NCBI GenBank assembly: GCA_013911065.1
Contig: JACERV010000008.1
Location: 62,001 to 126,000 of the forward strand
Direction: 5' to 3'
Length of the DNA: 64,000 bases
Source of the DNA: Ruminococcus sp.
GTDB taxonomy: Bacteria > Bacillota > Clostridia > Lachnospirales > Lachnospiraceae
Each line of letters starts with the position of its first letter. The first letter of the stretch is position 1. The notes below the pieces were generated by a model. The model saw only the letters and a program-made list of their open reading frames with translations. It had not been told where the DNA came from and ran no database searches. The position numbers were made by a program, and so were the translations under genes. Positions 43,832 to 52,154 of this stretch are shown one piece after another.

Positions 43832-44779
43832 ATGGAAGAAAAGCAAGGCTTTTTTAAACGGCTGGTATCAGGTCTGGCTAAAACAAGAGATCATATTGTC
43901 TCCAGTATGGATAGTGTATTTTCTGGATTTTCAAAAATAGATGATGAGTTTTATGAGGAACTGGAAGAGACATTAATTATGGGGGATTTAGGTGTGCATA
44001 CCACCACAGAGATTATTGAGAATCTAAAGGCAAAGGTGAAGGAACAGCATATCAAAGAACCTATAGAATGCAGGCAGCTTGTGATTGACAGCATCAAGGA
44101 GCAAATGGATGTGGGAGAGGCTGCCTACGAATTTGAAAACAGGACGTCTGTAGTTTTTGTGATTGGAGTCAATGGTGTAGGAAAAACAACTACCATAGGG
44201 AAACTGGCCGGTAAGTTCCGTGAACAGCATAAAAAAGTTATTCTGGCTGCGGCAGATACATTCCGTGCAGCAGCAGGGGAACAGTTGAAAGAGTGGGCGA
44301 ACCGTGCAGGAGTAGAAATGATAGGAGGCCAGGACGGAGCCGACCCTGCATCTGTGGTATATGATGCGGTAGCGGCGGCGAAGGCGCGGAAGACGGATAT
44401 TTTGCTGTGCGATACGGCAGGACGCCTGCACAACAAGAAGAACTTAATGGAAGAGCTGCGTAAAATCAGCCGTGTCATTGAACGGGAATACCCGGAGGCA
44501 TATAAAGAAACTTTGGTAGTATTAGACGCAACCACAGGACAGAATGCACTGGCTCAGGCAAAGGAATTCAATGAGGTGGCAGATATCACAGGAGTAATTC
44601 TGACTAAGATGGACGGTACTGCAAAGGGCGGAATTGCAGTGGCAATACAGGCAGAGCTGGGAATCCCGGTGAAATATATTGGTGTCGGTGAAGCGATTGA
44701 AGATTTACAGAAATTTGATGCAGATGAATTTGTAAACGCTCTGTTTTACAGTAGTAATGCAGAAGAAGAGCAGGAATAA
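43832..44779 (+). CDS. ftsY: Signal recognition particle receptor FtsY
   Basis: A 315-residue GTPase that docks SRP-ribosome complexes at the membrane. The short N-terminal A region and N domain precede the G domain: GVNGVGKTTTIGKLAG (G1), ADTFRAAAGEQL, DTAGRLHNKKNLMEEL (G3), TKMDGTAKGGIAV (G4) and GVGEAIEDLQKFD at the end. In many Firmicutes ylxM-ffh follows; here a threonine ammonia-lyase follows instead. Confidence 0.97.
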   Translation: MEEKQGFFKRLVSGLAKTRDHIVSSMDSVFSGFSKIDDEFYEELEETLIMGDLGVHTTTEIIENLKAKVKEQHIKEPIECRQLVIDSIKEQMDVGEAAYEFENRTSVVFVIGVNGVGKTTTIGKLAGKFREQHKKVILAAADTFRAAAGEQLKEWANRAGVEMIGGQDGADPASVVYDAVAAAKARKTDILLCDTAGRLHNKKNLMEELRKISRVIEREYPEAYKETLVVLDATTGQNALAQAKEFNEVADITGVILTKMDGTAKGGIAVAIQAELGIPVKYIGVGEAIEDLQKFDADEFVNALFYSSNAEEEQE

Positions 44780-44815
44780 AAAGGAACAGGCCTATGCATA
44801 AGCAGGAGGGATAAT

Positions 44816-46030
44816 ATGTTGACATTAGAAAAATTTGAGGAAGCAAGTGAAATCGTAAAACGTGTGACGAATCCGACAAAACTGATATACAGTGATTATC
44901 TGAGCGATATGTGCCAGGGAAAGGTGTATTTGAAGCCGGAGAATATGCAGCATACTGGGGCTTACAAACTGAGAGGGGCTTATTACAAAATCAGTACATT
45001 GTCCGAGGAAGAAAGATCAAAGGGCCTGATTACAGCTTCTGCAGGGAACCATGCCCAGGGCGTGGCATATGCGGCTCAAAGGTTTGGCTGCAAGGCGATT
45101 ATCGTCATGCCTACAGTAACACCGCTGATTAAAGTGAACCGTACAAAAGGATATGGGGCCGAAGTAATTCTTCATGGAGATGTTTATGATGATGCCTGTG
45201 CATATGCCCGTGAGCTTGCAGAGGAACTGGGATATACCTTTGTTCATCCTTTTGACGATCTGGATGTAGCCACCGGACAGGGTACCATTGCCATGGAAAT
45301 TGTACAGGAGCTTCCTACTGTAGATTATATCCTTGTACCCATTGGCGGGGGCGGCCTTATCTCAGGTGTTGCTACCCTGGCAAAGATGCTGAATCCCAAA
45401 ATCAAAGTAATCGGTGTGGAGCCTGCGGAGGCAGCCAGTATGACTGCGGCTGTGCAGGCGAATGAAGTTGTAGAATTGAAAAGCGCAAATACCATAGCGG
45501 ACGGCACCGCGGTTAAGTGTGTAGGTGTACAAAATCTGCCTTATGTTCAGGAATATGTGGACGATATACTTCTGGTGGAAGATGATGAGCTGATAGGTGT
45601 GTTTCTGGATATGGTGGAGAACCATAAGATGATTGTAGAAAATTCCGGGCTTCTTTCTGTTGCTGCTTTGAAGCAGCTTGAATGTAAGGGAAAGAAGGTT
45701 GTATGTGTTTTGAGCGGCGGCAATATGGATGTTATCACCATGTCTTCTGTAGTACAACATGGATTAATCCAAAGAGACCGTATTTTCTCAGTATCCGTCC
45801 TGCTTCCGGACAAACCGGGTGAGCTGGTAAGTGTGGCTTCCACAATTGCGGATGCACAAGGAAATGTTATCAAACTGGAGCATAACCAGTTTGTAAGCAC
45901 AAATAGAAATACAGCGGTAGAACTGCGCATTACAATGGAGGCTTTCGGGACAGAACATAAGCACAGAATTATGGATGCACTGGAGAAGAAAGGTTTCCGT
46001 CCCAAATTAATCAGTGCAAAGTTATATTAA
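44816..46030 (+). CDS. ilvA: Threonine ammonia-lyase (catabolic-type, with ACT domain)
   Basis: PLP enzyme turning threonine into 2-oxobutyrate and ammonia. 404 residues. The PLP lysine lies in HTGAYKLRGAYYK, the SAGNHAQGVAYAA loop and PIGGGGLISGVA phosphate loop are present, and a single C-terminal ACT domain (about 325-404) begins RIFSVSVLLPDKPGEL. This length and layout fit the TdcB/IlvA short class with one ACT, common in Clostridia. The symbol is by function, as tdcB is equally used. Confidence 0.94.
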   Translation: MLTLEKFEEASEIVKRVTNPTKLIYSDYLSDMCQGKVYLKPENMQHTGAYKLRGAYYKISTLSEEERSKGLITASAGNHAQGVAYAAQRFGCKAIIVMPTVTPLIKVNRTKGYGAEVILHGDVYDDACAYARELAEELGYTFVHPFDDLDVATGQGTIAMEIVQELPTVDYILVPIGGGGLISGVATLAKMLNPKIKVIGVEPAEAASMTAAVQANEVVELKSANTIADGTAVKCVGVQNLPYVQEYVDDILLVEDDELIGVFLDMVENHKMIVENSGLLSVAALKQLECKGKKVVCVLSGGNMDVITMSSVVQHGLIQRDRIFSVSVLLPDKPGELVSVASTIADAQGNVIKLEHNQFVSTNRNTAVELRITMEAFGTEHKHRIMDALEKKGFRPKLISAKLY

Positions 46031-46055
46031 ATGGAATAATCAAAATAGGATAATA

Positions 46056-46090
46056 AAAACAACCGCGCCTTTTACCGGAGCGGTTGTTTT
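46056..46090. terminator. Bidirectional terminator between ilvA and prs
   Basis: An 11-base perfect stem (46056-46066 with 46080-46090), 13-base loop, A-rich on one side and T-rich on the other, between convergent genes. Confidence 0.8.
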
Positions 46091-46111
46091 ATTGATAGGT
46101 CAGGTTTTGTG

Positions 46112-47290
46112 CTACACTTTCCCCAGTCTTTTTTCCAGGAGAGAGTGTATTTTGTCTGTAGGATTGAGTACTGCTCCGATGGTAGTATCATGGTTCAGTG
46201 AATCAATGATAAGTGCCAGGAACTTACTCATATCAGCTTTTACAAAATAAGGCTTCTCATCCACAATGGGGGGGAGGTAGGTCAGGTTGGTTGTAACAAC
46301 ACGGTCTATATAACCTTTTTCGTAATATTCATCAAACTTGTCAAAGCCTTCAGTAAACAGTCCGAAGGTGGTGCATACAAAAACGCGTGCTACATTGAAA
46401 TCTTTAAGCTGTTTGGCTACGTCAAGCATACTTTCACCGGAGGAAATCATGTCGTCTATGATGATTACATCCTTGCCCTCCACATCATCTCCCAAAAATT
46501 CATGGGCTACGATAGGATTCTTACCGTTTATTACGGTAGAATAGTCCCGGCGCTTATAGAACATACCCATATCTACACCGAGGACGTTGGAAAAGTAAAC
46601 AGCACGGTGCATAGCTCCTTCGTCCGGGCTGATAATCATCAGATGCTCTTTATCTGCTTTTAAATCCGGAACGGCATGGAATAGTGCCTTCATAAACTGA
46701 TAAGGCGGATTGAAGCTGTCGAATCCGCTTAAAGGAATGGCATTCTGGACCCTTGGATCGTGGGCATCAAAGGTGATGATATTGGAAACGCCCATAGCAT
46801 TCAGCTCCTCCAGTGCAATGGCACAGTCAAGAGATTCTCTTTTGGTGCGTTTATGCTGACGGCTCTCATATAGGAACGGCATAATGACATTGATACGGCG
46901 CGCTTTGCCTGTAGCAGCAGAGATGATTCGCTTAAGATCTTGAAAATGATCATCCGGAGACATGTGGTTGACACGTCCGTTGAGCGTGTAGGTAAGACTA
47001 TAATTACAGACGTCTGTCATAATAAATAAATCAGTTCCGCGTATGGTTTCTTTCAGGATCCCCTTGCCCTCGCCGGAGCCAAACCGGGGACAGCTGCAAT
47101 TCACCAGATAATTGCTGGATTCGTAGTTGACGTAGAGCGGGGAAGAAGCGTTCACTTCACATATTGTATTTTCCCGGAAAGATACAATATAGTCATTGAC
47201 TTTTTCGCCGAGTTCCTTACAGCTTTCCATAGCTACAATCTTCAATGGAGCCACAGGAAGAGTTCTTTCTAATAGTTTAATGTTTGACAT
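46112..47290 (-). CDS. prs: Ribose-phosphate pyrophosphokinase (long form)
   Basis: Makes PRPP from ribose-5-phosphate and ATP. 392 residues, versus about 315 in typical Prs. It keeps the PRPP loop VIIIDDMISSGESMLDVAKQL and MPFLYESRQHKR in the ATP-binding flag region, but lacks the usual N-terminal start FSxGNA and has an insertion around 55-100 with SCPRFGSGEGKG. This longer type occurs in Lachnospiraceae and relatives. It is transcribed alone on the minus strand; RBS AGGAGAA is before ATG 47290. Function is likely but the divergence leaves room for another phosphoribosyl role. Confidence 0.85.
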   Translation of the reverse strand: MSNIKLLERTLPVAPLKIVAMESCKELGEKVNDYIVSFRENTICEVNASSPLYVNYESSNYLVNCSCPRFGSGEGKGILKETIRGTDLFIMTDVCNYSLTYTLNGRVNHMSPDDHFQDLKRIISAATGKARRINVIMPFLYESRQHKRTKRESLDCAIALEELNAMGVSNIITFDAHDPRVQNAIPLSGFDSFNPPYQFMKALFHAVPDLKADKEHLMIISPDEGAMHRAVYFSNVLGVDMGMFYKRRDYSTVINGKNPIVAHEFLGDDVEGKDVIIIDDMISSGESMLDVAKQLKDFNVARVFVCTTFGLFTEGFDKFDEYYEKGYIDRVVTTNLTYLPPIVDEKPYFVKADMSKFLALIIDSLNHDTTIGAVLNPTDKIHSLLEKRLGKV

Positions 47291-47408
47291 GATTTTCTCC
47301 TATGTTTAACTTTGGATGGCTGGAAACTTCCAGACTTTCTACATATATGGTTATATCATTTTTTTATAGTAAATTCAAGCATTGCTTGCCAAACATCTGA
47401 TGTAAAGT

Positions 47409-47458
47409 GTAATCGGGCTTATGGCTGAACTATACCGAATGTTCGTTACAGTTCAGCA
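47409..47458. repeat. Palindromic repeat copy C
   Basis: The outer part 47409-47430 reads as the exact reverse complement of 58485-58506 (copy D) over 22 bases, and 19 of 20 bases match copy A at 5346-5365. With 47445-47458 it forms an imperfect stem (GGCTGAAC with GTTCAGC). It lies between the divergent prs and DUF512 genes. Confidence 0.7.
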
Positions 47459-47577
47459 AGATTTTCTTATTAGGCTAGGAATGTTCCATCAGGTATGGTA
47501 TAATGCAAACGGACTTGGGGGACATTTTTATGAGAATATAGGGCGTTATATAATAGATTTTGAGGAGATAATAAAGA

Positions 47578-48885
47578 ATGGCGCATGGACATATCGTGAG
47601 TCTTGTACAGCCTGGAAGTATCGGAGAAGAGATGGGAATTGAGCCCGGAGACAGACTTCTTGAGATTAACGGGAACGAGATTGCAGATGTATTTGATTAT
47701 CATTATTATGCAGATGATGATAATATTGTATTATTAATAGAGAAGCCGGACGGAGAACAGTGGGAACTGGAAATTGAAAAGGATGAGGAAGAAGGCTTAG
47801 GTCTGGAATTTGGACAGAGCCTGATGGATGAGTACCGCTCCTGCCGGAATAAGTGTATGTTTTGTTTTATTGACCAAATGCCTGGAGGAATGAGGGATAC
47901 CTTGTATTTTAAGGATGATGATTCCAGGCTTTCATTTCTACAGGGAAATTACATCACCCTGACAAATATGAGTGATCATGACGCTGAGCGTATTGTAAAA
48001 TACCATTTGGAGCCAATCAACATTTCTTTCCATACAACAAACCCGGAACTCCGGTGTAAAATGCTTCACAACCGTTTTGCAGGGGATGCCTTGAAAAGGG
48101 TGGACATCTTGTATCGGGGCGGAATTGAAATGAATGGTCAGATTGTGCTCTGCAAAGGAGTAAATGATAAAGAAGAGCTGGAGAGGAGTATCCGGGACCT
48201 GACGGCATACCTGCCGTTTTTAAGAAGTGTATCTGTGGTGCCTGTGGGACTGACGAAGTTTCGTGAAGGTCTTTATCCCCTTGAGCCTTTTACAAAGGAA
48301 GATGCAAAAGAAATGCTGGCAATGATTCACAGCTGGCAGGACAAGATATATGAAGAATACGGTATACACTTTATACATGCAGGTGATGAGTGGTATATTC
48401 TGGCAGAAGAGGAGTTCCCGGATGAAGAACGGTATGACGGTTATCTCCAGCTGGAAAACGGTGTGGGGATGCTCCGGCTTCTTATAGAGGAATTCCGGGA
48501 AGGCCTGGCGGGTATAGAAGGAGACGGACGTACAAGAGAAGTTTCTCTTGCTACTGGAAAACTGGCATATCCCTATGTAGAGCAGATGCTGGGTAAACTA
48601 AAAGAGAAGTTTCCGAATATTCAGGTTCACCTTTATGCAGTCAGAAATGATTTTTTTGGAGAGCATATTACTGTGTCGGGACTGATTACAGGACAGGACC
48701 TGACGGCCCAGTTAAAGGGGCAGGAACTGGGAGAAGCATTGCTGATTCCCTGCAATATGCTTAGAGCAGATGAGGATGTATTTTTGGACGATTTTACTGT
48801 GAAACAGGTAGAGAATACTTTACAAGTCCCGGTGGATATTGTAAAATCAAGCGGTCAGGATTTGATAGATGCAATTTTAGGCTGA
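47578..48885 (+). CDS. DUF512 protein: PDZ domain plus radical-SAM-like core
   Basis: A 435-residue protein. Residues 1-65 are PDZ-like (VSLVQPGSIGEEMGIEPGDRLLEINGNEI). Then CRNKCMFCFIDQMPGGMRDTL carries CxxxCxxC (Cys89, Cys93, Cys96), the [4Fe-4S]/SAM motif of radical-SAM enzymes, followed by LQGNYITLTNMSDHDAERI and the DUF512 domain to the C-terminus. The family is conserved beside der in Clostridia, as here. The reaction is unknown. A TATAAT at 47499-47504 probably belongs to its promoter. Confidence 0.92.
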   Translation: MAHGHIVSLVQPGSIGEEMGIEPGDRLLEINGNEIADVFDYHYYADDDNIVLLIEKPDGEQWELEIEKDEEEGLGLEFGQSLMDEYRSCRNKCMFCFIDQMPGGMRDTLYFKDDDSRLSFLQGNYITLTNMSDHDAERIVKYHLEPINISFHTTNPELRCKMLHNRFAGDALKRVDILYRGGIEMNGQIVLCKGVNDKEELERSIRDLTAYLPFLRSVSVVPVGLTKFREGLYPLEPFTKEDAKEMLAMIHSWQDKIYEEYGIHFIHAGDEWYILAEEEFPDEERYDGYLQLENGVGMLRLLIEEFREGLAGIEGDGRTREVSLATGKLAYPYVEQMLGKLKEKFPNIQVHLYAVRNDFFGEHITVSGLITGQDLTAQLKGQELGEALLIPCNMLRADEDVFLDDFTVKQVENTLQVPVDIVKSSGQDLIDAILG

Positions 48886-48910
48886 AAAAATAGAAAGGTA
48901 ACAGGCAAAT

Positions 48911-50239
48911 ATGAGTAAACCAGTAGTAGCGATTGTAGGAAGGCCGAATGTAGGAAAGTCCACATTATTCAATGCACTGGCAGGTGAGATGATTTCAATC
49001 GTAAAGGATACCCCGGGCGTTACAAGAGACCGGATTTATGCCGATGTAAGTTGGCTGGACAAAGACTTTACATTGATTGATACAGGCGGTATTGAGCCGG
49101 ACAGCAAGGACGTCATTCTTTCTCAGATGAGGGATCAGGCGCAGATTGCCATTGATACGGCGGATGTAATCATCTTCCTTACAGATGTGAGGCAAGGGCT
49201 TGTGGATTCCGACTCCAAGGTGGCAGACATGCTGCGCAGGTCAGGGAAACCGGTTGTTCTTGTGGTAAATAAAGTGGATAGTTTTCATAAGTTTATGCCG
49301 GATGTATATGAATTTTATAATCTTGGAATTGGTGATCCGGTTCCGGTTTCGGCATCCTCCAGACTTGGAATTGGAGATATGCTGGATGCAGTAACAGAAC
49401 ATTTCCCGGCAGGCTCCGGTGAAGAGGAAGAAGATGACAAGCCCCGGATTGCGATTGTGGGAAAACCAAATGTAGGAAAATCTTCTATCGTTAACAAACT
49501 TCTGGGAGAGAACCGCGTCATTGTATCGGATGTGGCAGGGACGACCAGGGATGCCATTGATACGGAGATTATTCATAATGGAAAAGAATATATTTTTATT
49601 GATACGGCAGGACTGCGCAGAAAAAGTAAGATTAAGGAAGAACTGGAGCGTTACAGTATTATTAGGACTGTAGCGGCAGTAGAGCGTGCAGATGTGGTGC
49701 TGATGGTCATTGATGCAGAAGAAGGCGTGACGGAGCAGGATGCGAAAATTGCCGGAATTGCACATGAGCGGGGCAAGGGTATTATAATTGTAGTAAACAA
49801 ATGGGATGCCATTGAGAAAAATGATAAGACCATGAAGGAATATGAGAATAAAATCCGTCAGGTTTTGTCCTACCTTCAATATGCGGAGATTATGTTTGTA
49901 TCAGCAGTTACAGGACAGAGACTGCAGAAGCTTTATGATATGATTGATATAGTAATTGAGAATCAGACACTGCGTGTAGCAACCGGTGTGCTTAATGAGA
50001 TTATGACAGAAGCAGTGGCCATGCAGCAGCCCCCGTCCGATAAGGGAAAACGGCTGAAGCTGTATTATATTACACAGGTATCCGTAAAGCCGCCCACCTT
50101 TGTTATTTTTGTAAATGATAAAGAGCTGATGCATTTTTCTTATACCAGGTATTTGGAAAATAAGATCCGTGGGGCATTTGGGTTCCGGGGAACATCGCTG
50201 AAGTTTTTTATCCGGGAAAGAAAGGAAAAGGAGCAATAA
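48911..50239 (+). CDS. der: Ribosome biogenesis GTPase Der (EngA)
   Basis: A 442-residue tandem GTPase for 50S assembly. The first G domain has GRPNVGKSTLFN, DTGGIE and NKVD; the second has GKPNVGKSSIVN, DTAGLRRKSK and NKWD, and the C-terminal KH-like domain lies at about 350-442. Full length for the family. The plsY gene starts 2 bases after its stop. Confidence 0.98.
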   Translation: MSKPVVAIVGRPNVGKSTLFNALAGEMISIVKDTPGVTRDRIYADVSWLDKDFTLIDTGGIEPDSKDVILSQMRDQAQIAIDTADVIIFLTDVRQGLVDSDSKVADMLRRSGKPVVLVVNKVDSFHKFMPDVYEFYNLGIGDPVPVSASSRLGIGDMLDAVTEHFPAGSGEEEEDDKPRIAIVGKPNVGKSSIVNKLLGENRVIVSDVAGTTRDAIDTEIIHNGKEYIFIDTAGLRRKSKIKEELERYSIIRTVAAVERADVVLMVIDAEEGVTEQDAKIAGIAHERGKGIIIVVNKWDAIEKNDKTMKEYENKIRQVLSYLQYAEIMFVSAVTGQRLQKLYDMIDIVIENQTLRVATGVLNEIMTEAVAMQQPPSDKGKRLKLYYITQVSVKPPTFVIFVNDKELMHFSYTRYLENKIRGAFGFRGTSLKFFIRERKEKEQ

Positions 50240-50241
50240 CT

Positions 50242-50886
50242 ATGGAGCGTATAATCTGTCTTCTGATAGGGTATGCATTTGGTCTGCTGCAGACCGGATA
50301 TGTTGTGGGAAAGATAAATCATATTGATATTAGAAAAGAAGGGAGCGGAAACGCCGGGTCCACGAATGCAGTTCGTGTGATGGGATGGAAAGCCGGAGGG
50401 CTGACCTTCGCAGGCGATGTGCTGAAATGTATGGCAGCAATTTTCATTGCGCGGTATTTGTACAGGGACAGTGATTTCCTCCCTCTATTGTCCATGTATG
50501 CAGGCATGGGTGCCACGCTGGGACACAATTTCCCGTTTTACCTTCGTTTTAAAGGCGGAAAGGGAATTGCCGTGTTGGCGGGACTTGTACTGTCTGCCGG
50601 ATTGGTGATGGTACCGATTCCCCTGGCAGCATTTTTAATATCAGTGGCTTTCACAAGATATGTATCATTAGGCTCTTTACTTGCATCTTCTTTATTTTTT
50701 CTGGAGATACTTATATTCGGTGAGCTGGGAGGATTCCATATAGCTGCGGCTTACCGGTATGAACTTTACATACTAGTCCTGTTACTTACCATTCTGGCAT
50801 GGTACAGGCATAAAGAAAATATCAAACGCCTTCTTGCAGGAACAGAAAATACATTTGGTTCAGGCAGGAAAAAGGCGGCGGAGTAA
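50242..50886 (+). CDS. plsY: Glycerol-3-phosphate acyltransferase PlsY
   Basis: Membrane enzyme transferring acyl from PlsX-made acyl-phosphate to glycerol-3-phosphate. 214 residues, with five or more membrane helices. The conserved loops GSGNAGSTNAVRVMGWKAG and GHNFPFYLRFKGGKGIAVLAG are diagnostic. Its acyl donor enzyme, plsX, is in the same window, and gpsA, which makes its acceptor, follows. Confidence 0.96.
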   Translation: MERIICLLIGYAFGLLQTGYVVGKINHIDIRKEGSGNAGSTNAVRVMGWKAGGLTFAGDVLKCMAAIFIARYLYRDSDFLPLLSMYAGMGATLGHNFPFYLRFKGGKGIAVLAGLVLSAGLVMVPIPLAAFLISVAFTRYVSLGSLLASSLFFLEILIFGELGGFHIAAAYRYELYILVLLLTILAWYRHKENIKRLLAGTENTFGSGRKKAAE

Positions 50887-50900
50887 TCAAGGAAATATCC

Positions 50901-50985
50901 GTGTGACTAAGACGTGAAAATACCCCGCCTAAGTCCACAGGATGTACTTTGTCACTAAGGTCTGAAAACACCAGGCCTAAGTGAC
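50901..50985. repeat. Two tandem hairpins upstream of gpsA
   Basis: 50901-50938 and 50951-50985 are related: each contains ACTAAG/ACTAAGG, a run GTGAAAA or CTGAAAA, and (G)CCTAAGT. Each folds, the second well: GTCACT with AGTGAC at its ends and AGGTCTG with CAGGCCT inside. They may be RNA stems or regulator sites in the plsY-gpsA gap. Confidence 0.6.
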
Positions 50986-51010
50986 ATAAGCAAGGTGAAG
51001 GAGGACGATT

Positions 51011-52036
51011 ATGGCGAATGTAGGTGTGCTGGGAGCTGGGAGCTGGGGAACTGCGCTTTCTGTTTTGCTTCATGAAAATGGACATCAGGTTACAGTATGG
51101 TCTATTAATAAGGAAGAAGTGAAGATGCTCTCTGAAAAAAGGGAACATGAGTCAAAGCTGCCGGGAGTAAAACTGCCGCCGGAGCTGGTTTTTACAAATG
51201 AAATGGAGGAGGCAATTACCGGAAAGGATTTTCTGGTGCTGGCCGTGCCGTCCCCTTTCACAAGGGAAACTGCAAAGAAGATGTGTCCTTATGTAAAAGA
51301 AGGTCAGATTATTGTAGACGTGGCAAAAGGGATTGAGGAAGCAACTTTGATGACTCTTTCCCAGCAAATAGAGCAGGAGATTCCCCAGGCAGATGTGGCC
51401 GTTTTGTCGGGACCAAGCCATGCGGAGGAAGTAGGAAAGAAGCTTCCCACCACTTGTGTTATTGGAGCGAAGACAAAAAAGACCGCTGAATATCTGCAGT
51501 CTATGTTTATCAGCCGTGTATTCCGTGTATATACAAGCCCGGATATTCTGGGAATAGAGCTGGGCGGTTCTTTGAAAAATGTGATTGCACTGGCCGCCGG
51601 AATTGCCGATGGACTGGGTTATGGTGATAATACAAAAGCTGCCCTGATAACCAGGGGAATTGCGGAAATTGCAAGACTTGGAGTTAAGATGGGCGGGAAT
51701 ATTGAGACATTTACCGGGCTGACCGGAATCGGAGATTTGATTGTTACCTGTGCCAGCGTACACAGCAGGAACCGGAAGGCAGGATATCTCATGGGACAGG
51801 GCAGAACCATGGAGGAAGCCATGGAAGAGGTTAAGATGGTTGTGGAAGGTGTTTATTCTGCAAAAGCCGCTGCTAAGCTCGCTGAAAAATATAATGTTTC
51901 CATGCCGATTGTGGCTCAGGTCAATGAGGTTCTGTTTGAAGGAAAGAATCCGGCGGAGGCGGTAGATGAGCTTATGCTTCGTGAATTGAAGAGTGAGCAT
52001 TCTGCACAGCCATGGGACGAGCCGAAAGCAACTTAG
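51011..52036 (+). CDS. gpsA: Glycerol-3-phosphate dehydrogenase (NAD(P)+)
   Basis: Supplies sn-glycerol-3-phosphate for phospholipids by reducing dihydroxyacetone phosphate. 341 residues: N-terminal GVLGAGSWGTALSVLL Rossmann motif, SGPSHAEEV, GGSLKNVIALAAGIADGLGYGDNTKAAL and TFTGLTGIGDLIVTCAS. It stands directly after plsY, a functional pairing. RBS is GAAGGAGG. Confidence 0.97.
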   Translation: MANVGVLGAGSWGTALSVLLHENGHQVTVWSINKEEVKMLSEKREHESKLPGVKLPPELVFTNEMEEAITGKDFLVLAVPSPFTRETAKKMCPYVKEGQIIVDVAKGIEEATLMTLSQQIEQEIPQADVAVLSGPSHAEEVGKKLPTTCVIGAKTKKTAEYLQSMFISRVFRVYTSPDILGIELGGSLKNVIALAAGIADGLGYGDNTKAALITRGIAEIARLGVKMGGNIETFTGLTGIGDLIVTCASVHSRNRKAGYLMGQGRTMEEAMEEVKMVVEGVYSAKAAAKLAEKYNVSMPIVAQVNEVLFEGKNPAEAVDELMLRELKSEHSAQPWDEPKAT

Positions 52037-52097
52037 TAAATCCGAGCGTTCGCGAAGGATGAACTTAGTGCGAGGCCGTTCCTTATAAAACAAAATT

Positions 52098-52126
52098 GCA
52101 TAAACCCCCTTTTCTGTGCATACATT
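52098..52126 (+). promoter_or_regulatory. SigmaE-like sporulation promoter of spoIVA
   Basis: GCATAAA (52098-52104), a 14-base spacer and CATACATT (52119-52126) resemble the mother-cell SigmaE consensus (ATA-centred -35 and CATACAnT -10). spoIVA is a SigmaE gene in Bacillus and Clostridia. Confidence 0.65.
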
Positions 52127-52154
52127 GATATCAGCAGAACAAGGGGGTATTTCT

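Noticed and set aside
47421-47642. A 73-codon frame before the DUF512 gene
   Set aside because: It begins in repeat copy C, spans the promoter and overlaps the DUF512 start out of frame, so it is not credible.
52037-52090. GC-rich stretch with CGAGCGTTCGCG and GTGCGAGG after gpsA
   Set aside because: It looks like a repeat found in related genomes, but there is one copy here and no clear symmetry, so I do not call it.
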